Of a DNA stretch of 64,000 nt, positions 17,528 through 26,395 are shown piece by piece; position 1 is the first letter of the stretch; each line of letters starts with the position of its first letter. This stretch comes from Croceicoccus bisphenolivorans (GTDB taxonomy: Bacteria > Pseudomonadota > Alphaproteobacteria > Sphingomonadales > Sphingomonadaceae). Below the pieces are notes generated by a model, which saw only the letters and a program-made list of their open reading frames with translations, was not told the origin of the DNA and ran no database searches. The stretch spans positions 248,001 to 312,000 of the forward strand of contig NZ_LRSE01000001.1 in the NCBI RefSeq assembly GCF_001634625.1. The letters run 5' to 3'. The translations under genes were made by a program, and so were the position numbers.

Positions 17528-18979
17528 TCAGAACAGGTCGAAGTACTCGCGGTGTTCCCAATCGGTCACCGTGGTGTTGTAGCGGGCTACTTCGGCCTGC
17601 TTGATGCGCAGGAAATGATCGACGAAACCCTCGCCCAGCCCCGCCCGCAGAACAGCGCTGTCGTCCAGCAGGCCCAACGCTGATTCAAGGCTGCCCGGCA
17701 GCCGCTGTGCCTCTGCGGTATAAGGGCTTTCGACGGCCGGTGGCGGCAGTGCCCCGGCCTCTATCCCGGCCAGCCCCGACACCATCTGGGAAGCAAGGTA
17801 GAGGTAGGGATTGGCGGCGGGTTCGCCAACGCGGTTCTCGATCCGTGTGGCCCCTGCCTCGCCCTTCGCCAGAACGCGCAGCATCGCGCCGCGATTGTCC
17901 TCTCCCCACGCGATCCGGTCGGGCGCGAGGGAATTGGCACGATATCGCTTGTAACCGTTGATCGTGGGCGTGGTGAGCGGCATGGCACCGGCAGCTTCGG
18001 CAAGCAGTCCGGCAAGATAGTGCTGCCCCGTTTTGGACAGTCCCGGCTGGCCATCGGGCATCGCGAATGCGTTCTCGCCCGTATCCTTGTGCCGCAGCGA
18101 CTGGTGCAGGTGCCAACCGCTCGACATTGCTTCCGGCAAGGCGGGGCGACACATGAAGCTGGCATGATATCCATGACGACGCGCGATCTGCTTGGCAGCG
18201 TTGCGAAACAGGATCATCGCATCGGCAGAAGCGATCCCTGATTGCACCCCGAACACGAATTCGACCTGGCTAGGCCCGAATTCCAGTTCCATCGAAGTCA
18301 GCGGCAGTCCCAGCGCCTCGCAATCGCGACGCAGGATTTCCAGTATCGGTTCCACCGTATCGTACCGTTGCTCAGTCAGATAGGCATAGCCCTGATGCAG
18401 CAGCGCCACTTCGGGCGGGGTACCCGGCTGGCCCGCGTCTTCGGGGGAAAGACGCGGATCGACCAGCCGGGTAAGGTGAAATTCGACTTCCAGCCCGCTG
18501 ACGAATTCAAGTCCTCTGGCCTCGAGCCGCGCAAGCGCGTCTTGCGCGATCCGGCGCGGAGACCATGGAAAAGGGGTTCCGTCGGCAAAATAGAGATCGC
18601 ACAGCAGCCATGCCGTTCCCGGTGCCCACGGCAACAGCTTCAGGCTGAGCGGATCGGGCACCATCACCAGATCGCCGGCGCCCTGCAGGTCGGATCGCCC
18701 GATCCCCGCGCCGGCCGAGAATACGGGCACCACGGTCCGGTGCGAAGTATCCTTCAACTGCAGGCTGGACGTGATCGACAGCCCCTGTTTCAGCGCACTT
18801 GCCAGTGCGCCGGTCATCACCGTCTTGCCGCGCAGAACGCCATGCAGGTCGGGAAATGACAGCCGCACGGAATGCACGCCGTCCGCTTCCAGCCGGCGGG
18901 GCAGGTCCGCAGCCGCCGCTGCCTGCTCCGCGCTCCACCCGGCGTGGCGATCGACAAATCCACCCACGGCTTCGCTCAC
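17528..18979 (-). CDS. Glutamine synthetase-like ligase (gamma-glutamyl-amine type)
   Basis: A 483-residue GS-fold enzyme. Conserved pieces are GLEVEFHL, SMELEFGPSQVEF, GWHLHQSL, the block NSLAPDRIAWGEDNRGAMLRV, RIENRVGEPAANPYLYLA, and a C-terminus like PuuA (VTDWEHREYFDLF). The divergence from housekeeping GlnA and the catabolic setting suggest it joins glutamate to an organic amine, as PuuA and aniline or alkylamine GS-like enzymes do. The GTG start at 18979 overlaps the Rieske stop as GTGA. An ATG at 19003 would overlap further and is less likely. Amine specificity is inference. Confidence 0.85.
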   Translation of the reverse strand: MSEAVGGFVDRHAGWSAEQAAAAADLPRRLEADGVHSVRLSFPDLHGVLRGKTVMTGALASALKQGLSITSSLQLKDTSHRTVVPVFSAGAGIGRSDLQGAGDLVMVPDPLSLKLLPWAPGTAWLLCDLYFADGTPFPWSPRRIAQDALARLEARGLEFVSGLEVEFHLTRLVDPRLSPEDAGQPGTPPEVALLHQGYAYLTEQRYDTVEPILEILRRDCEALGLPLTSMELEFGPSQVEFVFGVQSGIASADAMILFRNAAKQIARRHGYHASFMCRPALPEAMSSGWHLHQSLRHKDTGENAFAMPDGQPGLSKTGQHYLAGLLAEAAGAMPLTTPTINGYKRYRANSLAPDRIAWGEDNRGAMLRVLAKGEAGATRIENRVGEPAANPYLYLASQMVSGLAGIEAGALPPPAVESPYTAEAQRLPGSLESALGLLDDSAVLRAGLGEGFVDHFLRIKQAEVARYNTTVTDWEHREYFDLF

Positions 18980-20295
18980 AGCGCGAGCGCGGGAACATCC
19001 CACTCGGCTTCGGCGCGCAGACGGCTTACCGCTTCACGCCAGTATGCGTCGGGCGACGTGCCGGCAGGGGCAACGCCATCGATGGTCGCCGGTCCGGCAT
19101 GAGTCTGCGTCATGCCATGGGGAGTGTTGCCCGCCTGCACCGCCTTGATCTGCTGGAACAGCAGCTTGCGATAAGCGACGATCGCCTTGTCGGTAGTGCC
19201 CAGATGTTCGCGCGTGCGATCCTGGATACGGCCCTGACTTTCCACCGCCCATTGGTCGTGGACGTTGATATCCTCGCCCATGCCGGTGAAGGTGCGGCTC
19301 TTCTGCTCCGCAATGTCGAAGCCCCAGTTGTTGTGGCGTCCGACGCGCGGCATGTAGTCCGGCAGCGTATAGAGCTGCAGCCGCTGCGCCCGCATCAGCG
19401 GCTTGTCCACTTCTCCGGTAAAGCTGGTGAACATGGCATACCAATAGCAGCTGTAATCGTCGATCGGCACGTGCCACTGCGTGATGGTCATCGTTGACGA
19501 CAGCGGGATCACGAAGGCTTGCGGGAACAGGACGTTGGTGATGCGCACGTGCGTTTCGCCGTGTTCCAGGTGCCGCAGGGTGGAGATGCGGAAACCGGTG
19601 TCGGTGGACGCGACCGCGATCTCCGGGCAATCGTATTCGCGCAGCACCTTGGTCATCGGCAGGTCGCTGTCGGTCGAATTTGCGCGGAACTGCTTGCCGT
19701 ACGATGCGTCGGCGTCGTCATCCTCGAAGTACCGGTGCAGGAAGCTGGCGTGGGCCGGGTCCATCCCGACTTCCAGCGCCTGCAGCCAGTTGCAGTCGAG
19801 ATACCCCTTGAACGAAAATACGTGACTGTCCGGCGCGGCAAGGCAGTCGAGCGCGGGCAGATCGGGCGCGTTGCCCGCCTCGTCCACCGGCCCCAGCCAG
19901 CCGAAGATCATGCCGCCGCTTTCGCGCACGGGATAGGCCTTCTGCTTGATGCGCTTGCAGAAGTTCGAGCCCTTCGGTTCGCCCGGCGTTTCAAGGCAGG
20001 CGCCGTTGACGTCGAACAGCCAGCCGTGGAACGGGCAACGCACGCCGCCGTTTTCCAACCGGCCGAAAGCAAGGTCCGCGCCGCGATGCGGGCAATCCCG
20101 GTCGATCAGGCCAAGTTCGCCGTTCTCGTCACGAAACAGCACGAGATCCTGACCCATGATCTTGAGCGCCTTGAGCGGCCGGTCGCCTTCAAGCTCGTCG
20201 CTGATCGCGACCGGCTGCCAGTAATGGCGCAGCAGGTCGCCCAACGGCGTTCCCGGATTGGACAGGGTGATCAGATCGTTCTGTTCGGGCGTCAT
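18976..20295 (-). CDS. Rieske non-heme iron oxygenase, alpha subunit
   Basis: A 439-residue phthalate-dioxygenase-type oxygenase. The Rieske [2Fe-2S] ligands are Cys68 and His70 (DCPHRG) and Cys87 and His90 (CPFHGW). The mononuclear iron site is in GMDPAHASFLHRYF, with His182 and His187 and the bridging Asp179. It needs a reductase or ferredoxin, but none is encoded in the window, so electrons must come from elsewhere. It is translationally coupled to the GS-like ligase (GTGA). That pairing recalls aniline-type pathways, in which the amine is first glutamylated and then attacked by a Rieske enzyme. Substrate unknown. Confidence 0.92.
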   Translation of the reverse strand: MTPEQNDLITLSNPGTPLGDLLRHYWQPVAISDELEGDRPLKALKIMGQDLVLFRDENGELGLIDRDCPHRGADLAFGRLENGGVRCPFHGWLFDVNGACLETPGEPKGSNFCKRIKQKAYPVRESGGMIFGWLGPVDEAGNAPDLPALDCLAAPDSHVFSFKGYLDCNWLQALEVGMDPAHASFLHRYFEDDDADASYGKQFRANSTDSDLPMTKVLREYDCPEIAVASTDTGFRISTLRHLEHGETHVRITNVLFPQAFVIPLSSTMTITQWHVPIDDYSCYWYAMFTSFTGEVDKPLMRAQRLQLYTLPDYMPRVGRHNNWGFDIAEQKSRTFTGMGEDINVHDQWAVESQGRIQDRTREHLGTTDKAIVAYRKLLFQQIKAVQAGNTPHGMTQTHAGPATIDGVAPAGTSPDAYWREAVSRLRAEAEWDVPALAL

Positions 20296-20551
20296 GGTGC
20301 TCTATGCCTCGTTTGCGAGTTGCCCGTTGCCCGATCCGCCCGTCCGCCAAAGGAAACGGCACGCGCAGCCGGCCGCAAACGGGCCTTACGCGACCGACAT
20401 TGCATCCGATCGACGCTCTGTGCTGTTGCCTGTTATGCCGCAGGGCGTTGCGGAATAGGTCACGCGTGATAGCGCGCGCATATTGTCAACCACCGGACGC
20501 TCGACTAACCTTTGGTCGACGTTCCCGCCTTTACCGGATACCCCTGATACC

Positions 20552-21142
20552 ATGGCTTCCAGCCCAGTTCGCCCGCTTCGGGCCATCGCGATCTTCTGCG
20601 GTTCCAACGTCGGCGAAGGCGATGCCTATACGACCGCTGCGGCAGCGCTGGGCACGGCCATGGCGCGGCGCGGCATCGCCATCGTCTATGGCGGCACGCA
20701 CAAGGGCCTGATGGGCAATCTGGCCGATGCGGCACTGGCCGGCGGCGGACAGGTCCACGGCGTCATTACCCGTCGCCTGCATGACAAGGGGCACCTGCAC
20801 CCGTCGCTCAGCAAGAGCGAAGTGGTCGACGGCATGCGCGCCCGCAAGGAACGGATGCTCGATCTGGCCGATGCCTGCATCGCGCTGCCCGGCGGCATCG
20901 GCACGGCCGAGGAATTCATGGAAGCGTGGACGCTGAACCAGCTGGGCGACGTGGACAAGCCGGTGGGCCTGCTCAACGTCGATGGTTATTACGACAGCTT
21001 CATGGGCTTCATCGACACGATGATCGAACGCAAGTTCCTGCCCGCCGCGCACCGCGACGGGATCTCGCTCGACCCCGATGCCGATGCGCTGATCGACAAG
21101 CTGGCCGTTTTCGAAAAGCCGACCGTCGCGAAGTGGATGTAG
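20552..21142 (+). CDS. LOG / TIGR00730 family Rossmann-fold protein
   Basis: A 196-residue protein with the LOG signature PGGIGTAEEFMEAW near residues 111-124 and an N-terminal AIFCGSNVGEGDAY strand-loop. LOG enzymes remove ribose phosphate from cytokinin nucleotides and are widespread, with other nucleoside-monophosphate substrates suspected in bacteria. The ATG at 20552 gives normal length; an in-frame TTG upstream adds 23 residues without family character. It is divergent from the Rieske gene and convergent with the aldehyde dehydrogenase. It may be unrelated to the catabolic genes around it. Confidence 0.85.
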   Translation: MASSPVRPLRAIAIFCGSNVGEGDAYTTAAAALGTAMARRGIAIVYGGTHKGLMGNLADAALAGGGQVHGVITRRLHDKGHLHPSLSKSEVVDGMRARKERMLDLADACIALPGGIGTAEEFMEAWTLNQLGDVDKPVGLLNVDGYYDSFMGFIDTMIERKFLPAAHRDGISLDPDADALIDKLAVFEKPTVAKWM

Positions 21143-21172
21143 GCGCAGGCGGGTTAGCCGCCTGCCACGGCC

Positions 21173-22645
21173 TCAATCGGTCGCGATCCAGAGCGACTTC
21201 GTCTCGAGGTGCTCTTCCAAGTGCGCCTTGCCGTATTCGCGCCCTTGCCCGCTGGCCTTGACCCCGCCTGACGGGACTGCCGGATCGATCGCGTTGTAGC
21301 AATTGACCCAGACCGACCCTGCCCGCAGCCGTTTGGCCATGCGGTGGGCGCGGCCGACGTTGCCTGTCCACAGTCCGGCACCAAGGCCGAAGGGCGTTGC
21401 ATTCGCGCGGGTGACGACCTCGTCCTCGTCATCAAAGGGCAGGACGGCGAGGATCGGGCCGAAAATCTCCTCCCGCACGGCGCGCATCGTGTCCGTCGCG
21501 CCCGAAAGCACGGTTGGCGGGAAGAAGAAGCCATTGGCAAAAGCATCATCCTCAAGCCGAGCGCCGCCGCAAACCGCACCGGCACCCTCTGCCCGCGCCT
21601 CTGCCATATAGTCGCTGACCCGCGCCAGTTGCCGGGCTGAAACCAGCGGGCCGAGATCAACTTCAGGATCGATGCCGTTGCCAAGTTTGAGCGCGGAGGC
21701 ATGGCTGGCCACGGCACGCGCGAAGTCTTCGGCAACGCCGCGCTCCACGAAAAGGCGCGTACCGGCGCTGCAGACCTGCCCCGAATTGGCGAAGGCGGCA
21801 ACGACGGCCATCTGTGCCGCCTTGTCCAGATCGGCGTCGGCAAAAACGATGTTGGGCGATTTTCCGCCAAGTTCCAAGCTGACCCGCTTCAACGTACCGG
21901 CCGCCGCGGCCATGATCGCACGCCCCGTCGCATCGGAACCGGTGAAAGCCAGTTTATCCACGCCGGGATGGGCCGCCAATGCGGCACCAGCCTCTGCGCC
22001 AAGGCCGGTGACGATGTTGAATACGCCGGGCGGCACACCAGCCTCCAGCGCCAGCTGCCCCAGCAGCAATGGCGCGAGCGAAGCGTCTTCGGCAGGCTTC
22101 AGCACCAGCGTGCAGCCAGTCGCCAGAACCGGCCCCAGCTTCAGGATGCTGGCCCATAGCGGCCCGTTCCACGGAATGATCGCGCCGCAAACGCCGACCG
22201 GTTCCTTGACCGTGCATGCGAACATGTCGGCAGCCGACGGATTGGCCGTCACCCCCTCTATCCCGCGCGCCATCCCTGCGTAATAGCGTAACAGGTCGAC
22301 CAGCATCGCCACGCTGCCTCGCGTGTGGCGGATCGGCGAACCCATGTCGATCGTATCGAGCAGGGCAAACTGCTCGGCATCGCGCTCCACCAGATCGGCA
22401 AGGCGCATCAGCAGTGCCTGACGGTCTGACGGAGTGAACGCCGGCCACGGACCGGTTTCAAACGCCGACCGCGCGGCGGCCACGGCGTCATCGATATCGG
22501 CCACGCCGCCGCGTGCGAAATCGGCCAGATGCTCCCCCGTCGCCGGATTGTGCGACGACAGGGTCTGCCCGTCGCGAGCAGGCACCCGTTTCCCGCCGAT
22601 CAGGAGGCCGTGGGGCGAACCGGTGAGGAAGGGGTGCATACTCAT
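21173..22645 (-). CDS. NAD(P)-dependent aldehyde dehydrogenase
   Basis: A 490-residue ALDH superfamily enzyme. The cofactor-side motif is IPWNGPLWASILKLGP, the general-base Glu is in SLELGGKSPNIVF, and the catalytic Cys is in NSGQVCSAGTRLF. Length and order are typical. It is the last gene of a minus-strand run SDR 3 - CBL-like - DUF3830 - ALDH; its ATG lies only four bases after the DUF3830 stop. It presumably oxidises an aldehyde arising in the pathway to an acid. Substrate unknown. Confidence 0.93.
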   Translation of the reverse strand: MSMHPFLTGSPHGLLIGGKRVPARDGQTLSSHNPATGEHLADFARGGVADIDDAVAAARSAFETGPWPAFTPSDRQALLMRLADLVERDAEQFALLDTIDMGSPIRHTRGSVAMLVDLLRYYAGMARGIEGVTANPSAADMFACTVKEPVGVCGAIIPWNGPLWASILKLGPVLATGCTLVLKPAEDASLAPLLLGQLALEAGVPPGVFNIVTGLGAEAGAALAAHPGVDKLAFTGSDATGRAIMAAAAGTLKRVSLELGGKSPNIVFADADLDKAAQMAVVAAFANSGQVCSAGTRLFVERGVAEDFARAVASHASALKLGNGIDPEVDLGPLVSARQLARVSDYMAEARAEGAGAVCGGARLEDDAFANGFFFPPTVLSGATDTMRAVREEIFGPILAVLPFDDEDEVVTRANATPFGLGAGLWTGNVGRAHRMAKRLRAGSVWVNCYNAIDPAVPSGGVKASGQGREYGKAHLEEHLETKSLWIATD

Positions 22646-22649
22646 CCCG

Positions 22650-23066
22650 TCAATCCTTCAGCGCAAAGCTGATGGTCTGGGCGCCGTCCCACAAGGTTTT
22701 CTTGCCCAATGCGGCAAGGTTCTCGTTGCCCTCGATGATCGTCATGAAGTGAATGCCTGCCAGCGGCCCCAGCTTGCTGGCGAAGGCGACACCGCCGTAA
22801 GCAAGCAGGATCTCGGTCTCGCTATAGCCACCGGGGTAGAAGATGAATTCGCCGGGCGCGGGATAGCGCGTGGGATTTTCCCATGGCAGGTCGTAGGCGT
22901 CGTCGCCCATCGGGATCCACACGCCCTCGCCACTCCACCGCACGTGGATGACTTTCTCGTCATAGGGCATCATGGCCTTGAAACGGGCGGCGGTTACCGG
23001 GGCCAATTCCTCTTCAAGGCGGGCGGTAAATTCATAAGGCCCAGCCTTGATGGAAACGAGGGTCAT
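22650..23066 (-). CDS. DUF3830 (cyclophilin-like fold) protein
   Basis: A 138-residue protein. DUF3830 features seen here include the early AARFKAMMPYDEKVIHVRWSGEGVWIP, cut here to its central words VIHVRWSGEGVW, then PGEFIFYPGG and LLAYGG. The fold is cyclophilin-like; the biochemical role is not established. ATG 23066 is chosen because sequence upstream lacks family similarity. It sits between the PLP lyase and the ALDH. DUF3830 genes often accompany hydantoinase or allantoinase genes, which agrees with the HyuAB and dihydroorotase-like genes nearby (recollection, not checked). Confidence 0.78.
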   Translation of the reverse strand: MTLVSIKAGPYEFTARLEEELAPVTAARFKAMMPYDEKVIHVRWSGEGVWIPMGDDAYDLPWENPTRYPAPGEFIFYPGGYSETEILLAYGGVAFASKLGPLAGIHFMTIIEGNENLAALGKKTLWDGAQTISFALKD

Positions 23067-23098
23067 CGCAATTCTCCGTACAGGAATATCAAAAAAAT

Positions 23099-24295
23099 TC
23101 AGGCGCTTGCCATGCGGGCGAAGCCGCGTTCCAGATCGCCGATCAGGTCGTCGACCTCTTCCAGACCGACATGCAGGCGCAGCGACGGTCCGGGCGCATC
23201 CCACGTTACCGCCGAACGCAGGTCGGACGGGTAGGTCGGCACCACCAGGCTTTCGTACCCGCCCCAGCTGTAGCCCAGCTTGAACAGGTCCATGTGATCG
23301 AGCATCGCCGCGAACTGCTTGTCGGTGCAGGCATTGAGCACGACGCCGAACAGGCCGGAGGCTCCGTCGTAATCACGCTTCCAGATGGCGTGGCCGGGAT
23401 CGTCGGGGAGAGCGGGATACATCACCCGCGCCACTTCGGGGCGGCCCTGCAGCCACTTCGCCACGGTAAGCGCCGACTGCTGGTGCTGTTTCATCCGGAT
23501 CGGCAGGGTGCGTAGCCCGCGCAGGGCCATGTAGACATCGTCCGGCCCGCCGCAATAACCGCTGCCCGATGCGGTCGCCTTTACCGGTATGAACGCTTCC
23601 TCTGTGCAGACGGCAATGCCGAGCATCAGGTCGGAGTGGCCCGAAATGTACTTCGTGGCCGCATTGATCGAAACGTCGACGCCGTGCTCCAGCGGGCGGA
23701 AATTGACCGGGCTGCCCCAGGTATTGTCGAAAACGGTCTTGATCCCGCGCGCACGTGCCAGCTTGGTGATCGCCGGAACGTCCGTCATCTCGAAAGTCAG
23801 CGAGCCGGGCGATTCAAGGTAGATAACCTTGGTGTTCGGCTGCAGCAGGCTCTCTATCTCGGCACCGATCGTCGGGCGGTAATAAGTGATCTCGACACCG
23901 AACTTGCGTAGGAAATCCTCGCAGAATGCGCGGGCCGGACCATAGAGGCTGTCGACGATGAGAAGGTGATCGCCCGCAGAAAGAAACGCCGTCAGCGAAG
24001 CGCAGATCGCGCCCAGCCCGCAACTGGTCGTAACTGCGCGATAGCCGCCCTCCAGCATGGTGACGGCATCTTCGAAAGCGCGTGTCGTGGCCGTGCCTTC
24101 GCGCCCGTAGGTAAAGCCATCATAGGCACCGGAGGCCCGGTCCCTTCGCGTTTCGAGCAATTCCTCCACGCTTTCGAAAATCACTGTAGAACAGTGATAG
24201 ACCGGCGGGTTCACCACTCCGAAATTCGCCGCCGGATCACGCCCTGCATGCAAGGTCTGCGTGCCGCGTCCGAAGCGGGAAAGATCGGTCTTCAT
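23099..24295 (-). CDS. Cystathionine beta-lyase-like PLP enzyme (Cys/Met metabolism family)
   Basis: A 398-residue fold-type I PLP enzyme. It has the early TLHAGRDPA segment, FTYGREGTATTRAFE, SCGLGAICASLTAF, and the PLP lysine in NAATKYISGHSD. The C-terminal YSWGGYESLVVP favours cystathionine beta-lyase over gamma-synthase. It cleaves C-S bonds to pyruvate, ammonia and a thiol. In this operon it could act on a sulfur-containing catabolite rather than cystathionine. The SDR 3 gene is 14 bases upstream. Annotated as MetC-like without assigning the symbol. Confidence 0.88.
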   Translation of the reverse strand: MKTDLSRFGRGTQTLHAGRDPAANFGVVNPPVYHCSTVIFESVEELLETRRDRASGAYDGFTYGREGTATTRAFEDAVTMLEGGYRAVTTSCGLGAICASLTAFLSAGDHLLIVDSLYGPARAFCEDFLRKFGVEITYYRPTIGAEIESLLQPNTKVIYLESPGSLTFEMTDVPAITKLARARGIKTVFDNTWGSPVNFRPLEHGVDVSINAATKYISGHSDLMLGIAVCTEEAFIPVKATASGSGYCGGPDDVYMALRGLRTLPIRMKQHQQSALTVAKWLQGRPEVARVMYPALPDDPGHAIWKRDYDGASGLFGVVLNACTDKQFAAMLDHMDLFKLGYSWGGYESLVVPTYPSDLRSAVTWDAPGPSLRLHVGLEEVDDLIGDLERGFARMASA

Positions 24296-24309
24296 TACGT
24301 GGTGTCTCC

Positions 24310-25101
24310 TTAGATGATCGTGCCGGAATCGACGATGATGTCCTGACCGGTCATCATTCGTCCGCCCGGCCCCAGCAAGTGCAGGACGGCAAGGGCAACG
24401 TCTTCCTCGCTCACCAGCCGGCCCAGCGCCGTGGTGGCGACGAAGCGGTTGTACGGGGCGTCCGGCTCCTCGCCGTTGCGCGCAGCCGATTCCCGGAACA
24501 GGCGGCGCAGACGCTCACCGTCGATACCGCCGGGCGAAACCATGTTGACCCTTATTCCGTGCGGCGCGGCATCCAGCGCGGCAGAACGCACCAGTCCGCG
24601 CACCGCCCATTTCGATGCGGCATAGATACCCTGCCCCGCAACGCCCTTGTGACCATAAGTGCCGCCGATCACCACGATCTGCCCCGATCCGCGCGCGACC
24701 ATGGCCGGAAGGAAGGACCCGAAGGCGTTGATGACGCCAAGCACGTTGATGTCGAAACAATGGCGATAGGCCGCCTCGCCACCTTCCCAGATCGGCGCCT
24801 TGCCGGAACTGACACCGGCCGCACAGATCACCGCGTCGGGAACGCCGATCTCGGCGGCCATGGCGTCGAATGCAGCGGAGAGGCTTGCGGCATCGGACAC
24901 ATCGGCGCCGTAGGCACTGGCACCCTGCCCCACCGCTTGCGCAGCCGCCTCGCCGCAGGCCAGATCGCGCCCGAACAGCGCTAGGCGCGCGCCCTTGGCT
25001 GCAAGGATATGCGCCAGCGCCAGACCAAGCCCGCGCGTGCCGCCGATGATCGCGATCGTCATGCCGCGGGCAAAATCTTCCTGCGCTTCACTGACTGTCA
25101 T
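24310..25101 (-). CDS. Short-chain dehydrogenase/reductase (SDR 3)
   Basis: A 263-residue SDR. The glycine motif is IIGGTRGLGLA near residue 17 and the active site is IYAASKWAVRGL. The C-terminus TGQDIIVDSGTII follows family pattern. ATG 25101 has GGCGGG six to eight bases upstream. First gene of the minus-strand operon SDR 3 - CBL-like - DUF3830 - ALDH. It is divergent from the 2OG oxygenase-HyuAB operon, so both directions may share the 28-bp operator at 25277. Confidence 0.88.
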   Translation of the reverse strand: MTVSEAQEDFARGMTIAIIGGTRGLGLALAHILAAKGARLALFGRDLACGEAAAQAVGQGASAYGADVSDAASLSAAFDAMAAEIGVPDAVICAAGVSSGKAPIWEGGEAAYRHCFDINVLGVINAFGSFLPAMVARGSGQIVVIGGTYGHKGVAGQGIYAASKWAVRGLVRSAALDAAPHGIRVNMVSPGGIDGERLRRLFRESAARNGEEPDAPYNRFVATTALGRLVSEEDVALAVLHLLGPGGRMMTGQDIIVDSGTII

Positions 25102-25276
25102 GATAGGCCCGCCACTTCGGTGTCCTGTCTGGTTACTGCGCCTGCGCGAACTGCGCACAGGCCCTGCCCTGCGCCATGCGGGCGTCTTGTTGCACCATCC
25201 GGACTAAACTGCGGCCCGTGTTGCGCCAAGGTGAAGTTTCGGCAGCAGGGTAGTACCAAAAAAACAACGCGCGATA

Positions 25277-25304
25277 CCCTTATGTTGCACTACGACTACA
25301 AGGG
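25277..25304. promoter_or_regulatory. 28-bp inverted repeat, candidate LysR operator (copy A)
   Basis: CCCTT (25277-25281) and AAGGG (25300-25304) are inverted with an 18-base spacer, and the arms extend to TACCCTT/AAGGGTA. It lies 93 bases before the 2OG oxygenase start. Copy B at 31170-31197 has the same CCCT-N20-AGGG architecture, and 16 of 28 positions match. Confidence 0.55.
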
Positions 25305-25396
25305 TAACGAGCGGACTGCCGGGGCGCGGCAAGTGCGTTCGACGTGGCCCGCTGGCAGGTCCAGCCGGGTCGATCGCACTGCGATGGAGCCTGTCT

Positions 25397-26395
25397 ATGA
25401 GCCGTTCCGCCGACGATGTTTCCGCTGCCCGGGCAATTTCGCTCGATGAAGTACCGGTGATCGATTTTGCACCGTTCCTGTCCGGCAGCGCCGAAGACCG
25501 ACAATCCGTGGCTGACACGATCGCCGCCGCTTGCGAGGAGATCGGCTTCTTCTACCTGATCGGCCACGGCGTGCCGCAGACCGCCCGCGACGATATCTTC
25601 GCTGCGGCCCGCGCGTTCTTTTCCCGCCCCAAGGGTGAAAGAGCGGAAAGCGCGGCAACGCCCGAATGGTATCGCGGCTGGATCGGCGCGCCCGACGCAG
25701 AGGTTTTTTCGCGCAACACGCGCCTGTTCGAACAATATCGCCTGCAGCATGAATGGCCCGCCGATCCCGAAGACATGGAACATGCGGCGATCTTCGACCA
25801 GCCCAACCGCTTTCCCGAAGACATGCCGGAATTCCGCGCGGCCAGCGAGGCCTACCTCGATGCCATGGTCGTGCTCTCTCGCGAATTGCTACGCGCATTT
25901 GCGCTTGGTCTGGGTCTGCCGGAAAACCGGTTCGACGACTGGTTCCAACACCCCGCATCGCAGCTCTCGATGAACTACTACCCACTCTTGCCGACCGGCG
26001 CGGACGACGAAGTTTCCAACATGGTGCCGCACACCGATGAAGGCCCGTTCACGATCCTTGCCCAGGGCGAGGTCGGCGGTCTGGAAGTGAAGCGGCGCGA
26101 CGGGACATGGATCAAGGCACCGCCGATCGATGGAGCCTACACCATCAATGTCGGCGACATGATGATGTGGTGGTCCAACGGTCGCTTCCTTTCCAACCTC
26201 CACCGCGTGCGCAACCGCGCCGGAGAGGAGCGCGTGTCGGTCCCCTATTTTGCCAATCCGGACCGCAGCGTCGTGGTCGCCCCCCTGCCCGAACTGACCG
26301 ATGGCGAACCTGCCTATCCGGCAGTCAAGGTGGCCGACCACCTGGCCCGTTTCTATAAAACTCTCGCGAAGAACCCGCACGAAATCTATGGCTGA
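25397..26395 (+). CDS. Isopenicillin N synthase-like Fe(II)/2OG oxygenase
   Basis: A 332-residue oxygenase of the IPNS / thymine-7-hydroxylase superfamily. Iron ligands are His212 and Asp214 (PHTDEG) and His269 (NLHRV). The 2-oxoglutarate-binding R-x-S is at residues 279-281, so it is a 2OG enzyme rather than an IPNS proper. The N-terminal PVIDFAPFLSG and EEIGFFYLIGHGV segments are standard. It overlaps HyuA by eight bases and heads the operon oxygenase - hyuA - hyuB. A ring or side-chain hydroxylation before ring opening is the simplest reading. Confidence 0.9.
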   Translation: MSRSADDVSAARAISLDEVPVIDFAPFLSGSAEDRQSVADTIAAACEEIGFFYLIGHGVPQTARDDIFAAARAFFSRPKGERAESAATPEWYRGWIGAPDAEVFSRNTRLFEQYRLQHEWPADPEDMEHAAIFDQPNRFPEDMPEFRAASEAYLDAMVVLSRELLRAFALGLGLPENRFDDWFQHPASQLSMNYYPLLPTGADDEVSNMVPHTDEGPFTILAQGEVGGLEVKRRDGTWIKAPPIDGAYTINVGDMMMWWSNGRFLSNLHRVRNRAGEERVSVPYFANPDRSVVVAPLPELTDGEPAYPAVKVADHLARFYKTLAKNPHEIYG

